Positions 8,783-18,702 are shown, numbered from the stretch's first letter. The stretch: DNA of 64,000 bases from UBA3206 sp963623875 (GCA_963623875.1 CAVFNL010000021.1:15550-79549), one strand, 5' to 3'. A program made the numbers and translations. Notes: generated by a model not told the origin, from the letters alone.

Positions 8783-10036
8783 CTTTTTATTATTTAAAAT
8801 ATCAACATATTTATATATTACACCCATAATAATGGATACAATTAAAATTCCAGCTCCTATCGCAAGAGATGATGAAAGTACATCTACAAAGTATCCTTTT
8901 CCACCATCTTTATTATTCCATAGTGCGTATACTGTATAATATAAAAGTCCTCCCGGTACTAACGCTAAGTTTGTTGAAAGCAAACATACAATTGTAGGCA
9001 TTTTTACAACCTTAGATACAAGTTCAGCATATAGTGCTCCTACTACTTGCGAAATAAATATTGTCATAAGTACTGAATTAGTATATTTATCTAACATTAC
9101 ATATAATAGCGTTACAATAAATGAACCTATAATTATATATGGCAACCTCTTTAATTTCGTTCCAAAAAGTATTGAGAACATTATACAACCTATTGAACCA
9201 AAAATGGTTGTTATAGCCCAATTATGGTACTTATAGAAGTCCATATCATAATTAAATATCGCAATAGGAATTGAGAAGCCAATTACAATCGCAAGAGCTA
9301 ATATTATCGATTGAAACAATCTATAAGCTCCACTTACTAAATCCTGCATCATAAGTTCACGGAACGCAATTCCGAATTCTTTTCCTGGAATTAATAACAT
9401 AATAACGCCTATCATAATATAAGATATATGATCCCCTATATGAAGATAATGTAGGGCAACGGATAAGAATCCTCCTACCGTTGAAAATACAAGTGTATTA
9501 AATATCTTATAGTGCCCAAGCCTTGAAAAGAATAATATTAGCATCTCTAATACTACTGAGACAAGTCCTGCAGATAGTCCATCAAGTGCAGAACCACCAT
9601 AGAATATCGAGAACGCTCCACACCCTATGAAAGCTGCGGCACATTTTAATATGATTTCTTTTTTTGATGTTTGATTATTATCAAATTTTTTTATTTCCGA
9701 ATATATATACGTTGTATCAGGTAAGTTTTCACATATATACCTTGAAAGTTGATTTAATTCTTCTATTTTTCCAAGATTCAAAGATGAATCATAAATTCTT
9801 CTCATCTTTGTTGTAAACCAATCATCATTAGTTTCGAGTGTAGCCTCTATTTTTGTAGGTATCGCAAACACATCTACTTGTGCTGCGCCATATGCATAAC
9901 AAATCTTTGATACAGTTTCTTCAACTCTAGATATTTCGGCGCCATTATGTAATAATCTAATACCTATTCCAAGTGCACAATCTAAGAGTTTTTTCCAATT
10001 AACGTTTAATTGTTTATCCAATGTAACACCACTCAT
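8762..10036 (-). CDS. Threonine/serine exporter family membrane protein (ThrE-like)
   Basis: 424 residues. The N-terminal part (to about 130) is the cytoplasmic DUF1212-type domain, including LLHNGAEISRVEETV and the VDVFAIPTKIEATLE stretch typical of ThrE. About ten hydrophobic helices follow, the last group (about residues 280-410) corresponding to the DUF3815-like half. Both halves, often split into two genes in Firmicutes, are joined here. Likely a proton-coupled exporter of threonine, serine or related small molecules; the substrate is not shown by the sequence. No strong ribosome binding site is seen before the ATG at 10036. Monocistronic. Confidence 0.85.
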   Translation of the reverse strand: MSGVTLDKQLNVNWKKLLDCALGIGIRLLHNGAEISRVEETVSKICYAYGAAQVDVFAIPTKIEATLETNDDWFTTKMRRIYDSSLNLGKIEELNQLSRYICENLPDTTYIYSEIKKFDNNQTSKKEIILKCAAAFIGCGAFSIFYGGSALDGLSAGLVSVVLEMLILFFSRLGHYKIFNTLVFSTVGGFLSVALHYLHIGDHISYIMIGVIMLLIPGKEFGIAFRELMMQDLVSGAYRLFQSIILALAIVIGFSIPIAIFNYDMDFYKYHNWAITTIFGSIGCIMFSILFGTKLKRLPYIIIGSFIVTLLYVMLDKYTNSVLMTIFISQVVGALYAELVSKVVKMPTIVCLLSTNLALVPGGLLYYTVYALWNNKDGGKGYFVDVLSSSLAIGAGILIVSIIMGVIYKYVDILNNKKKNGSAL

Positions 10037-10168
10037 TCATTCTTCATATATTATATTACAATGTGCTTTGAAATTTAATATATTTTTAATAAAATACCTA
10101 AAAATATTATCAACAAAACCAATCAATTTTAATTAATATGGTATAATAAATCATCAGGAGATGATTAT

Positions 10169-10726
10169 ATGGCACATCCAATTAAACACTTTATGACTAT
10201 CACAAAACATAGACATTTGGTAATGCGTTATTGTTTTAAATGTGGTCTTATAAAACAAGGTTTATTGCATGATTTATCAAAATATAGTTTTATTGAATTT
10301 TCAAGAGGTGCAAAGTATTACGCTGGTGGCATTAAGTCCCCTCATCCAAATGAAAGAGCTGATAAAGGATATAGTGAAGCATGGATGCACCATAAAGGAA
10401 GAAATAAGCATCATGTTGAATATTGGAATGATTTTAATATAAAACTTCATAGATATGCGCCTGTTCCAATGCCTGACAAATACATAGCTGAATCTATTTG
10501 CGATAGGATTGCGGCTTCAAAAAACTATAATAAAAAAACATATAATGATACTTTCCCACTAGATTACTTTAAAAAAGAAGGAAATCATCTTCCTATTCAT
10601 GAAACGACTAGAAATAAAATGTATTTTTTATTAGACTATCTTGCTAAAAACGGGAGAAAAAATACATTTAAATACATTAAATATCATCTTAAGAAAAAAA
10701 TACCTTTTGATGAATTAAAATCCTAG
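10169..10726 (+). CDS. DUF5662 family protein
   Basis: 185 residues, soluble. The pattern HDLSKYS..EF (about residues 32-41) and the His-rich HHKGRNKHHVEYW (about residues 72-84) match the DUF5662 family seen in many Firmicutes and phages. The conserved His/Asp residues suggest a metal site, as in HD-like hydrolases, but no activity is established. AGGAGATGA precedes the ATG, and an extended -10 (TGGTATAAT, ending at 10147) lies just upstream. Monocistronic, closed by a strong terminator. Confidence 0.75.
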   Translation: MAHPIKHFMTITKHRHLVMRYCFKCGLIKQGLLHDLSKYSFIEFSRGAKYYAGGIKSPHPNERADKGYSEAWMHHKGRNKHHVEYWNDFNIKLHRYAPVPMPDKYIAESICDRIAASKNYNKKTYNDTFPLDYFKKEGNHLPIHETTRNKMYFLLDYLAKNGRKNTFKYIKYHLKKKIPFDELKS

Positions 10727-10731
10727 TATAC

Positions 10732-10774
10732 AAAAGCGTAGATACTAATTATAGTAGTAACTACGCTTTTTTTA
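10732..10774. terminator. Terminator after the DUF5662 gene
   Basis: AAAAGCGTAG (10732-10741) and CTACGCTTTT (10761-10770) form a ten-base stem followed by further Ts. It may also serve the convergent GH28 gene. Confidence 0.8.
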
Positions 10775-10796
10775 TTCTTGTGTGATAATATCACAT

Positions 10797-12026
10797 TTAT
10801 CTATTATCAAATTCATTGTTTTTATCATCTATTTCTACATTATATCTAATCTTAGATTTTGTAATATTAATATCCGCATTTTTAATGATTCCATATTCAT
10901 TTGAAAATGACTTTAAATTCCTCACATGAATATTCTTCATATTTTGGCTATCAAATCCTTTAATATTAAATAAGCGAGATATTCCATTATAATCTTTAGT
11001 TATAAATGATTTAATATTATTAATATTTATTGAATCAACTTCAGTATTCTTAATAGTTTGTGGAACGTCTTTTAATATATTTATCCACTCTTCTTTTATT
11101 TTAATATTCTCATCTACTTTAATATCGTTATAGCCTTTATTCCAATCTAAATCGAAGTTAAAGATATATTTGACATTCTTAAGTTTAAGTCTATATACAT
11201 TTATATTTTTGATATATCCCTTTCTTCTTTCACTAGATTTTATTCTAAATCCGCAATCGGTATTTAAGAATTTATTATCATGAATATTTATATTATAAAT
11301 TCCACCTGATAGTTCAGATCCTATTGTAATTCCAAACCCTTTTTTAAGAGTACAGTTTTTAATCTCTATATCATGCGATGCAATATTAGTCATAATTCCA
11401 TCATAATCACGTCCGGATTTTATACATATAGAATCATCAAAACAATCTATTATACATTTATCAACTAAAACATCGTGTGATGAATCTATATCTATTCCAT
11501 CAGTTGAAGGTGATTCGTATGATACTGTTTTAATTTTTACGTTTTTTATAACAATATGTGATGAATATAGGATATGTAGATTCCAAAAACCACTTCTATA
11601 TATTGTAATATCTTCAATCTTTATATTTTTAGAATTTTGAACAAGAACAGATCTTAATCTTTTACAATCATAATCGCAAGCCCATCTCAAGCCTTTTTCA
11701 TCGTATTCTTTTCTCATTCCCCCATTCTTATCTTTTCCCCAATATTTTTCCCAAAAATATTCCCCACATCCATCTATTACAACTTTCCCTTTTATTTTAA
11801 CATTTGTCGCATCCAAAATATTAATGATTGCAGGATACCACATCATATTTATACCAGCGACTCTTGTCATAATTAAATCATAATCATCAGATAGGATTGG
11901 CTTAATTACGACACCTTTTTCAAAAATAATGGTTTTATTTGATTTTATAAATATAGGTTTTGTTTCATATACACCTTTTTTAATTTTTATAACATCACTT
12001 GCATCAATTAGTTCTTGTAAGTTCAT
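10797..12026 (-). CDS. Glycoside hydrolase family 28 (polygalacturonase-like), cytoplasmic
   Basis: 409 residues of right-handed beta-helix. GH28 catalytic motifs are recognisable: STDGIDIDSS (for NTDG), FDDSICIKSG (Asp-Asp), and RIKS near residue 262. The usual GHG motif reads GFG (LKKGFGITIGSE), so the histidine is not in its normal place. There is no signal peptide, so it should act inside the cell on imported galacturonate oligomers, removing galacturonate residues. AAGGAGAATAT precedes the start. The window also has a surface pectate lyase (40.2-43.0 kb), so pectin is cut outside and finished inside. The exact linkage is not shown. Confidence 0.85.
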   Translation of the reverse strand: MNLQELIDASDVIKIKKGVYETKPIFIKSNKTIIFEKGVVIKPILSDDYDLIMTRVAGINMMWYPAIINILDATNVKIKGKVVIDGCGEYFWEKYWGKDKNGGMRKEYDEKGLRWACDYDCKRLRSVLVQNSKNIKIEDITIYRSGFWNLHILYSSHIVIKNVKIKTVSYESPSTDGIDIDSSHDVLVDKCIIDCFDDSICIKSGRDYDGIMTNIASHDIEIKNCTLKKGFGITIGSELSGGIYNINIHDNKFLNTDCGFRIKSSERRKGYIKNINVYRLKLKNVKYIFNFDLDWNKGYNDIKVDENIKIKEEWINILKDVPQTIKNTEVDSININNIKSFITKDYNGISRLFNIKGFDSQNMKNIHVRNLKSFSNEYGIIKNADINITKSKIRYNVEIDDKNNEFDNR

Positions 12027-12039
12027 ATATTCTCCTTAG

Positions 12040-12064
12040 AAAAAAGGAAGTCTTGCGACTCCTT
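12040..12064 (-). terminator. Terminator after the TIR-protein gene
   Basis: On the minus strand AAGGAGTC, loop GCAA, GACTTCCTT (one bulged base), then TTTTTTC. It overlaps the stop codon of the upstream gene and lies just before the GH28 ribosome binding site. Confidence 0.7.
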
Positions 12065-13853
12065 ATTTTTTCTTCTTCTTTTGTTTTTTAGGATCTAATA
12101 GTTCATTAACCTTATTAGTTCCTTGAGTAATAAATGTATCTGAATCTTTAAATGGTCTTAATCCATTTAATACTGTAATAGCCTGTTTTATTTCATCTAC
12201 TACTTCTGACTTAAAAATAACCATAGCCGCATAGTTATACATCATTTCTCTACACTTGCTATTCCATTCTTTAGCATCTTTATATGATAATACTTTTCTA
12301 AGTAATGTATTAGCATTTACAAACAGTGCTAAAGCTTCTGCATAATTTGATAATGATTTTGCTTTATTATATAATTCAACAGCTTCATCATATGGCTTTT
12401 TAAACATATCATCATTCATTTTTTCAATGAACGCTTTAGCTTCTACAATCTTTTCTTCAGTATCTTTATATGGTACTAAATTAAGAAGTAATGTTATAGC
12501 TTCTTCTACAGTACGTTCAAATTTTGTTTGATATCCCTTTTCAAGCATAGTAATTGCTTTTTGATAATCTTCTTCATATTTTGCACCATATGCATGATTG
12601 ATTAAATCTTCGCTATCTTTATAATCTTTAATATGGCTTAATAAAGATGCGTATGCTTTTATTTCATCTATAGAATCATGTGGCATACCTTTAGCTTTAT
12701 TATAAATATTATCTTTAACTTTTATAACATATTCATCTAAAATACTTACACCATTATCTTTTGCAAGTAGGACGTACTTATTATGATCAATAGTATTTAA
12801 TATATTTTTAATCCCTTCTTTATCTTTTATCTTAAGACTTGCAAAAAGAGCTGTTTCATAAGCCAAATCATATTTATTATTAGTTTCAATAGCTTCATCA
12901 CTATATTTTATAGCATTTAAAAAATTACCTTCAGATAAAGCTTTTAAAGCTTTCTTATATAATTTTTGTTCAGGCTTTGGCGCTTCAATTTTAACTTTGA
13001 AGTTCGCATCAACATAGTCCATTATATCATCAATAAAAGTATCCTTTGCTAAATCAATAACATGTAATCCTTTAATAGCTTCTGGATAATATTCTTCCTT
13101 AATTCCTTTCAAGCAAGGAAGAATAACTTTAGTATTATCATCATTCTTTGTAGAAATATAAGCATTAATATCTTTTATGACATTATCTGAATTAAGTTTG
13201 GTTGCATTTGTTGAAAATAAGATATACATTTTAGCTGTTGATACAGCTTTATAAAGTTTACCTGCTCTTGAAGCTCCATCTAAATTCTTTAGGGCAACGC
13301 TTGGAAAGAACACTTTTTTTCCATCAAGTTTTAATACTTCATACATTTCTTTTGCGATCATAAAATCTTCAGCTTTTTTATTAGAACTATCAACTGAAAT
13401 AAATATATCAAATGCATCTTCTCTATCTACTACTTCATTAAATTCATCTTGGAATTCATTGATTTTCTTTGCTTCATTCTCTAAGAAATTGAATTCTTCA
13501 TCTGTTGAAACATCACAAGCATGTTGATAATCAGGATCATCTTCTACATCAATTGCTACATTCTTTTTACAAACTAGTTGATCATCTTCATAAGATACAC
13601 CGTATTTACACAATACTTTACCATAGAAAGATTCTACTTCATCAAACTTTTCTGCAAGTCTTGTATATAATTGATAAGCTTTATCATAATTATTAAGGTA
13701 TAAAAGTCTTGCGGCTAAATTAAATACTTGAACCTTTTTTTCACTTGTTGGAATAACAGATGTTTGTCTTATTTTACAATATGGACATTCTTGTATTCTA
13801 TTATCACTTATTTCAATATCTTTTCCACAATTTTTACATTTAATAATAGTCAT
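12063..13853 (-). CDS. Zinc-ribbon / TIR-domain / TPR-like repeat protein
   Basis: 596 residues from the ATG at 13853 (GAGAGG upstream; a GTG at 13862 overlaps this site). The N-terminus is a zinc ribbon (CxxC near residue 6 and CPYC near residue 24). A TIR domain follows at about residues 145-270: DAFDIFISVDSS, GKKVFFPSVALKNLDG and AVSTAKMYILFST. The position of the catalytic glutamate of TIR NADases reads Asp (SDNVIKDI where SARM1 has KDWVHKEI), and the preceding Trp is lost. The C-terminal 300 residues are helical repeats resembling TPRs, ending in a poly-Lys tail. Family members are common in Firmicutes without known function. Second gene after a small membrane protein. Confidence 0.8.
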   Translation of the reverse strand: MTIIKCKNCGKDIEISDNRIQECPYCKIRQTSVIPTSEKKVQVFNLAARLLYLNNYDKAYQLYTRLAEKFDEVESFYGKVLCKYGVSYEDDQLVCKKNVAIDVEDDPDYQHACDVSTDEEFNFLENEAKKINEFQDEFNEVVDREDAFDIFISVDSSNKKAEDFMIAKEMYEVLKLDGKKVFFPSVALKNLDGASRAGKLYKAVSTAKMYILFSTNATKLNSDNVIKDINAYISTKNDDNTKVILPCLKGIKEEYYPEAIKGLHVIDLAKDTFIDDIMDYVDANFKVKIEAPKPEQKLYKKALKALSEGNFLNAIKYSDEAIETNNKYDLAYETALFASLKIKDKEGIKNILNTIDHNKYVLLAKDNGVSILDEYVIKVKDNIYNKAKGMPHDSIDEIKAYASLLSHIKDYKDSEDLINHAYGAKYEEDYQKAITMLEKGYQTKFERTVEEAITLLLNLVPYKDTEEKIVEAKAFIEKMNDDMFKKPYDEAVELYNKAKSLSNYAEALALFVNANTLLRKVLSYKDAKEWNSKCREMMYNYAAMVIFKSEVVDEIKQAITVLNGLRPFKDSDTFITQGTNKVNELLDPKKQKKKKK

Positions 13854-13870
13854 AAACTTCACCCTCTCAT

Positions 13871-14368
13871 TTATTTTCTTGATTGCATATCAAGCACTAT
13901 ATTATCATTTTCTTTTTTCAATATTCTAGCCATTCGCTGTAACATATTATAATCTTTTTGGTTCGCATCAACCCCAAAGATTGATATTTCTTTTTTGCCA
14001 TTCTTATATATTATAACTTGAATTGCATCAGGCGCTTTTGAATACATCTTTTTCGCTATAACACCTGCAATAATATATATTATAGCAGCTAATATAAACA
14101 TTAGCGCAAGAACAATTTTATTATCTTTCATGAAAAGTCCTATAACAAATAGTATGCTTGCCACAAAGACCATCGCATAAGAAATTAATCTTTTTGCAAG
14201 TCTAGGACAACGTGCATTTAGTAAAACTATCTTAGAAATTGATTCTACATCTATTTTATTTATACCTTTAGATGATTCAATTACTAAATCATTATCTAAA
14301 ATATGCATAATATTATTTTTTTTATTCTTTTTATCAAATGATGAATTTAGTTGAACTTTATCACTCAT
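13871..14368 (-). CDS. Small membrane protein of unknown function
   Basis: 165 residues: a soluble N-terminal part of about 60 residues, two close membrane helices (about 60-110: AMVFVASILFVIGLF and LALMFILAAIIYIIAG), and a soluble C-terminal part with a beta-rich segment (IQVIIYKNGKKEISIFG), giving a PH-like or bacterial-PH-like outline. No family was recognised with certainty. It has its own promoter (14387-14415) and AGAGGAC upstream of the ATG, and ends 17 bases before the TIR-protein start, so the two are probably co-transcribed and may form a membrane sensor plus TIR effector pair. That pairing is inference. Confidence 0.65.
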   Translation of the reverse strand: MSDKVQLNSSFDKKNKKNNIMHILDNDLVIESSKGINKIDVESISKIVLLNARCPRLAKRLISYAMVFVASILFVIGLFMKDNKIVLALMFILAAIIYIIAGVIAKKMYSKAPDAIQVIIYKNGKKEISIFGVDANQKDYNMLQRMARILKKENDNIVLDMQSRK

Positions 14369-14386
14369 AATATGTCCTCTTCTACT

Positions 14387-14415
14387 ATTTTAGCATTATA
14401 TTTCTTTTTTTTCAA
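14387..14415 (-). promoter_or_regulatory. Promoter of the membrane protein-TIR pair
   Basis: On the minus strand TTGAAA (14415-14410), a 17-base spacer and TAAAAT (14392-14387), in the gap between the nitroreductase stop and the start at 14368. Confidence 0.6.
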
Positions 14416-14417
14416 TT

Positions 14418-14957
14418 TTACTTGATTTCAAGAATATCTTTAACTTCATGTCTTTTTGGTGCTATAGGCTCTTCATCAGGATATCCTATAGGAATAAGGC
14501 ATGAAATACCTAAACCATCGTCAAGATTCAATATCTTTTTAATACCATCTTCGTCATATATTCCTAAAACAACAGAACCGATACCAAAATTTGATAATGC
14601 AAGCATTAAGTTTTGTGTCGCAAGTCCTGCATCAAAAGATTCAAAATGTGAGCCTTTTGAAGTGGTTGCGCTTCCATCACGCTCATAACCACTTCTTCCT
14701 TTTTTAGTAAGTACTACAATAAGTTCTGGCGCATTATTTATAATATCTGTATTATGAGTAAACCCTAGTACATTATTTGCAATTTCGCTTTTAATTTTAT
14801 TATCCTTTATAAGTATGAACCTTACAGTTTGACTATTTTTCCATGATGGATAATATCTTGCGACATCTATTGCGTTAATGATTGCGTCATCTTCTACTAA
14901 TTCAGGTTTAAATTTTCTAACACTTCTTCTTGCTTTAATGCACTCTAAAATATCCAT
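14418..14957 (-). CDS. Nitroreductase family protein
   Basis: 179 residues, the normal size for the FMN-dependent nitroreductase fold. The RRSVRKF motif at residues 10-16 binds the FMN phosphate, and the C-terminal LIPIGYPDEEP segment is typical. These enzymes reduce nitro groups, quinones or flavins with NAD(P)H; the natural substrate is not shown. It follows pcrA by 15 bases and is probably the last gene of the abcF-pcrA-nitroreductase transcript. Confidence 0.85.
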   Translation of the reverse strand: MDILECIKARRSVRKFKPELVEDDAIINAIDVARYYPSWKNSQTVRFILIKDNKIKSEIANNVLGFTHNTDIINNAPELIVVLTKKGRSGYERDGSATTSKGSHFESFDAGLATQNLMLALSNFGIGSVVLGIYDEDGIKKILNLDDGLGISCLIPIGYPDEEPIAPKRHEVKDILEIK

Positions 14958-14972
14958 AATGTACTCCTTTTA

Positions 14973-17114
14973 TTATATTTTTTTTATTGATGGATGGTTT
15001 GATAAAAGTTTTTTTACACCATATGGTTCTTTAAAGGCTACTTGAATTACGCCTTTTACAGCAGATACAACAACACCTTCACCAAAGACTTGATGTGACA
15101 CTCTATCACCAACAGAAATATCTGCTGACATACCCTTTTCTTCTTGTTTTACAGAAGATATGTTTTGTGGTTTAAACGTGGATTTTTTAGGCTCGGTATA
15201 TGTATATGTTTGTCTTTGAGTTCTATCTTCAACATTTTCCATACCTATTTCTTTAAAAAATCTTGATACCATAGATGGGCTTGTTCTTCCATATAACATA
15301 CGCTCTTTTGTTGATGTTATATACAATAATTCTCTTGCTCTTGTAATACCAACATAACAAATACGTCTTTCTTCCTCTAAATCCTTTGTGCTATATATCG
15401 CATTCTCTGATGGAAATACTCCTTCTTCAAATGCCACAAGGAATACAACCTTATATTCTAGTCCTTTAGCTTGATGATATGTCATTAATTTTACAACATT
15501 ATCATCATCTCTTTTTTTATCAGTATCAGTACGTAGAGTGATTTCTTGAAGTAATTCATTTAATCTATCTTTTCTACTACCTTCATACATTTCATCAGTT
15601 TCTAGAAGAACATTTAAAAGTTCGTAGATATTCTTTAATCTATCTTTTCCTTCATCGCCATCGGCTTTAAGCATTTCTTTATAGCCTGTTCTTGTAAGTA
15701 ATTCTTCCATGAATATTTTTAGTGATTTCTTTTCATCTAAAAGAACATCTTCAAGTTCTATTATAGTGAATTTAAAATCTAATAGATTATTATATCCTTG
15801 CCCACCTTTTTCAATTTTGTCAATTGCCGCAAAAAGTGAACATTTGTTATCACGTGCCGCATCCTCAAGTTTTTTAATTAATGCCGCACCTATTTTTCTT
15901 TTAGGCTCATTTACAATTCTTTTGAAAGAAAATGAATCATCAAAATTTAATATTAATCTAATATACGCTAAAATATCTTTTATTTCTTTTCTTGAAAAGA
16001 AAGATAATCCTCCATAAATAGTATATGGAATTTGTTCTCTTACGAAAACATCTTCAAAGTTTCTTGAAATATAATTTGATCTATAAATTACCGCAAAGTC
16101 TTTATATTCATAACCACTACGCATTAAGTTTTTAATTTCATTTGAAACGAAAGAAGCTTCGCTAAATGCATTATATAAATTATTATAAATAGGTTTAGCT
16201 CCTTCTTCTTCTGTTGTGAATAAATTCTTTTTGAATCTATTTCCGTTGTTTTTAATAACTCTATTCGCAATATTTAAAATATTTGGTGTTGAACGATAAT
16301 TTTGTTCAAGCATTATAACCTTAGTATTTGGAAAATCGCGTTGAAATTTATTGATATTTTCTACTTTAGCTCCTCTAAATGAATAGATTGATTGATCTTG
16401 ATCTCCCACAATAAATATATTACCTGACTTTTGTCCTAAATACTTAACTAATTTGTATTGATATGTATTTGTATCTTGAAACTCATCAATCATGATATAT
16501 GTAAACATTGATTGATATTTTGAAAGAACTAATGGACATGTTTCAAATAGTTCAATTGTTTTTAAAATAAGATCATCAAAGTCTAGTAAATTCATTTCTT
16601 TAAGATGTGCTTGATATTTAAAATAAATATTTTCAATAGTACTATTATCAAAGGTCGATTTCATATCATTTTTAAATGCTGATATTTCACATTTAACAAC
16701 TTTAGGTTTATATTCATCAGCCGATATATCTAACTCTTTAAGTACTTCTTTTATTTCTTTTATTGAATCTTCTTCATCAAGAATTGAAAAGTTTGATGAA
16801 AATCCTTTTAAATGGGCTATCTCTGTTCTAAGTATTCTACAACAAATAGAATGGAATGTCGAAACCCACATTTTTTTAATATCTACATCTACAAGTTTTT
16901 CAATACGTTCCTTCATTTCATTTGCGGCTTTATTCGTAAATGTTACAGCTAAAATATTATAAGGCGCTATACCAAGATCGTTTATTAAATGGGCTATTCT
17001 ATATGTTAAAACACGAGTTTTACCAGAACCAGCTCCTGCCATAACCATTACGGCACCTTCAGTTTGTTCGCAAGCTTCTCGCTGTTGTTCGTTTAATTCA
17101 TCTAATAAGCTCAA
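14973..17114 (-). CDS. pcrA: ATP-dependent DNA helicase PcrA/UvrD
   Basis: 713 residues, a superfamily 1A 3'-to-5' helicase for repair and for clearing RecA or RNA polymerase. Motif I AGAGSGKT (near residue 28), motif II MIDEFQDTN, QNYRSTPNI, and VKLMTYHQAKGLEYKVVF are all present. The C-terminal DRVSHQVFGEGVVV segment is the Tudor-like RNA-polymerase-binding region found in PcrA of Gram-positive bacteria. Starts 13 bases after the ABC-F stop, with AGGTTATTTT upstream of the ATG. Confidence 0.95.
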   Translation of the reverse strand: MSLLDELNEQQREACEQTEGAVMVMAGAGSGKTRVLTYRIAHLINDLGIAPYNILAVTFTNKAANEMKERIEKLVDVDIKKMWVSTFHSICCRILRTEIAHLKGFSSNFSILDEEDSIKEIKEVLKELDISADEYKPKVVKCEISAFKNDMKSTFDNSTIENIYFKYQAHLKEMNLLDFDDLILKTIELFETCPLVLSKYQSMFTYIMIDEFQDTNTYQYKLVKYLGQKSGNIFIVGDQDQSIYSFRGAKVENINKFQRDFPNTKVIMLEQNYRSTPNILNIANRVIKNNGNRFKKNLFTTEEEGAKPIYNNLYNAFSEASFVSNEIKNLMRSGYEYKDFAVIYRSNYISRNFEDVFVREQIPYTIYGGLSFFSRKEIKDILAYIRLILNFDDSFSFKRIVNEPKRKIGAALIKKLEDAARDNKCSLFAAIDKIEKGGQGYNNLLDFKFTIIELEDVLLDEKKSLKIFMEELLTRTGYKEMLKADGDEGKDRLKNIYELLNVLLETDEMYEGSRKDRLNELLQEITLRTDTDKKRDDDNVVKLMTYHQAKGLEYKVVFLVAFEEGVFPSENAIYSTKDLEEERRICYVGITRARELLYITSTKERMLYGRTSPSMVSRFFKEIGMENVEDRTQRQTYTYTEPKKSTFKPQNISSVKQEEKGMSADISVGDRVSHQVFGEGVVVSAVKGVIQVAFKEPYGVKKLLSNHPSIKKI

Positions 17115-17127
17115 AAAATAACCTCTC

Positions 17128-18702
17128 CTATTCTATACCTACAAATTCCTCATATGATTGCAACTTATCTGAAATAGTACCATCTTGATTGAATGATATT
17201 ATTCTATTCGCAACTGTTTGTAGTAATTCTGCATCGTGAGATGAGAATAAAATATTTCCTTTAAAATTTATCATTCCTTCATTTAATGCTGTAATAGATT
17301 CTAGGTCTAAGTGGTTTGTAGGATCTTCAAACACTAGCACATTTGCACCTTCAAGCATTAATTTAGCAAGAATACATCTAACTTTTTCTCCTCCAGATAA
17401 TACGTTAGCCTTCTTTAATGATTCCTCCCCACTAAATAACATTCTTCCAAGCCATCCACGAATAAATGATTCAGCTTGTTCTTGAGGGCTATATTGACGA
17501 AGCCAGTCAATTAAAGTTATTTCCTTTGTGAAATATTCTTTATTATCTTGCATAAGGAATCCTTGAGAAGTTGTAACACCCCATTTATAAGTTCCTGAAG
17601 TTGGTTCCATCTTTCCTTCTAAAATATTAAATAGTGTTGTAATAACTTGCGTATTCTCAGATAAGAACGCAATTTTATCTCCTTTTCTTACAGTAAATGA
17701 TAGATTCTTAAATAGGCCATCTACTGTAAGATTATTAACTTCTAGAATATCGTTTCCAACTTCACGATTTGGCTTAAATCCTACGAATGGATATCTACGT
17801 GATGATGGTTCAATATCAGTTAATACAATCTTATCAAGTAACTTTTTACGTGAAGTTGCTTGACGTGCTTTAGATTTATTAGCACTAAATCTTTGAATGA
17901 ATTCTTGAAGTTCTTTTGCTTTAGCTTCGGCTTTTTTATTTTGATCTTGCATCTGTTTTTGTAGTAATTGTGATGATTCATACCAGAATTCATAGTTACC
18001 TACATAAAGTTTAATCTTACCATAATCAACATCACAAATATGTGTACATACATTATTTAAGAAATGTCTATCATGTGATACTACAAGAACTGTATTTTCA
18101 AAATTTAATAAGAAGTTCTCAAGCCATTGTGTTGATTTTAAATCAAGGTTGTTAGTAGGCTCATCTAAAAGTAGAATATCTGGGTTTCCAAATAATGCTT
18201 GAGCAAGTAAAACCTTAATTTTGATTTTAGCATCTAATGAACCCATAAGTTCATAATGATACATATTGTCTATACCTAAACCGTTAAGAAGTGTTGCGGC
18301 ATCCGATTCTGCTTCCCATCCGTTCATTTCTGCGAATTCTCCTTCTAATTCCGCAAGCTTTACCCCATCTTCTTCAGTAAAATCAGTCTTATTGTAATAT
18401 ACTTCTTTTTCTTGCATTATCTCAACAAGTCTTTTATGTCCTAATAATACTGTTTCAATCGCAGTCTTATCATCAAACTCATTTTGATTTTGTCTTAAAA
18501 TAGACATTCTTTCCCCTTTGTCTATTACAACTTCTCCTGATGTTGATTCAACTTCTCCAGAAAGAAGTTTTAAGAAAGTTGATTTACCAGCACCATTTGC
18601 ACCAATAATTCCATAACAATTTCCTTTAGTAAATGTTATATTTACCTTATCAAATAATTTACGTGATCCGTATTGCAAACCTAAATTTGTAACCTTTAGC
18701 AT
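17128..18702 (-). CDS. ABC-F family ATPase (YkpA/YbiT-type)
   Basis: 524 residues with two ABC ATPase domains joined by a charged linker and no membrane segment. Domain 1 has GANGAGKST near residue 37 and LLLDEPTNNLD. Domain 2 begins near residue 310 with a degenerate P-loop (FLSENTQVIT), but keeps the signature LSGGEKVR and a modified Walker B (VFEDPTNHLD). It should bind ribosomes and act on stalled or special translation states. The start is the ATG at 18702 behind AAAGGAGATATT; a longer frame to 18732 runs into the glnS terminator. Followed closely by pcrA. Confidence 0.88.
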   Translation of the reverse strand: MLKVTNLGLQYGSRKLFDKVNITFTKGNCYGIIGANGAGKSTFLKLLSGEVESTSGEVVIDKGERMSILRQNQNEFDDKTAIETVLLGHKRLVEIMQEKEVYYNKTDFTEEDGVKLAELEGEFAEMNGWEAESDAATLLNGLGIDNMYHYELMGSLDAKIKIKVLLAQALFGNPDILLLDEPTNNLDLKSTQWLENFLLNFENTVLVVSHDRHFLNNVCTHICDVDYGKIKLYVGNYEFWYESSQLLQKQMQDQNKKAEAKAKELQEFIQRFSANKSKARQATSRKKLLDKIVLTDIEPSSRRYPFVGFKPNREVGNDILEVNNLTVDGLFKNLSFTVRKGDKIAFLSENTQVITTLFNILEGKMEPTSGTYKWGVTTSQGFLMQDNKEYFTKEITLIDWLRQYSPQEQAESFIRGWLGRMLFSGEESLKKANVLSGGEKVRCILAKLMLEGANVLVFEDPTNHLDLESITALNEGMINFKGNILFSSHDAELLQTVANRIISFNQDGTISDKLQSYEEFVGIE

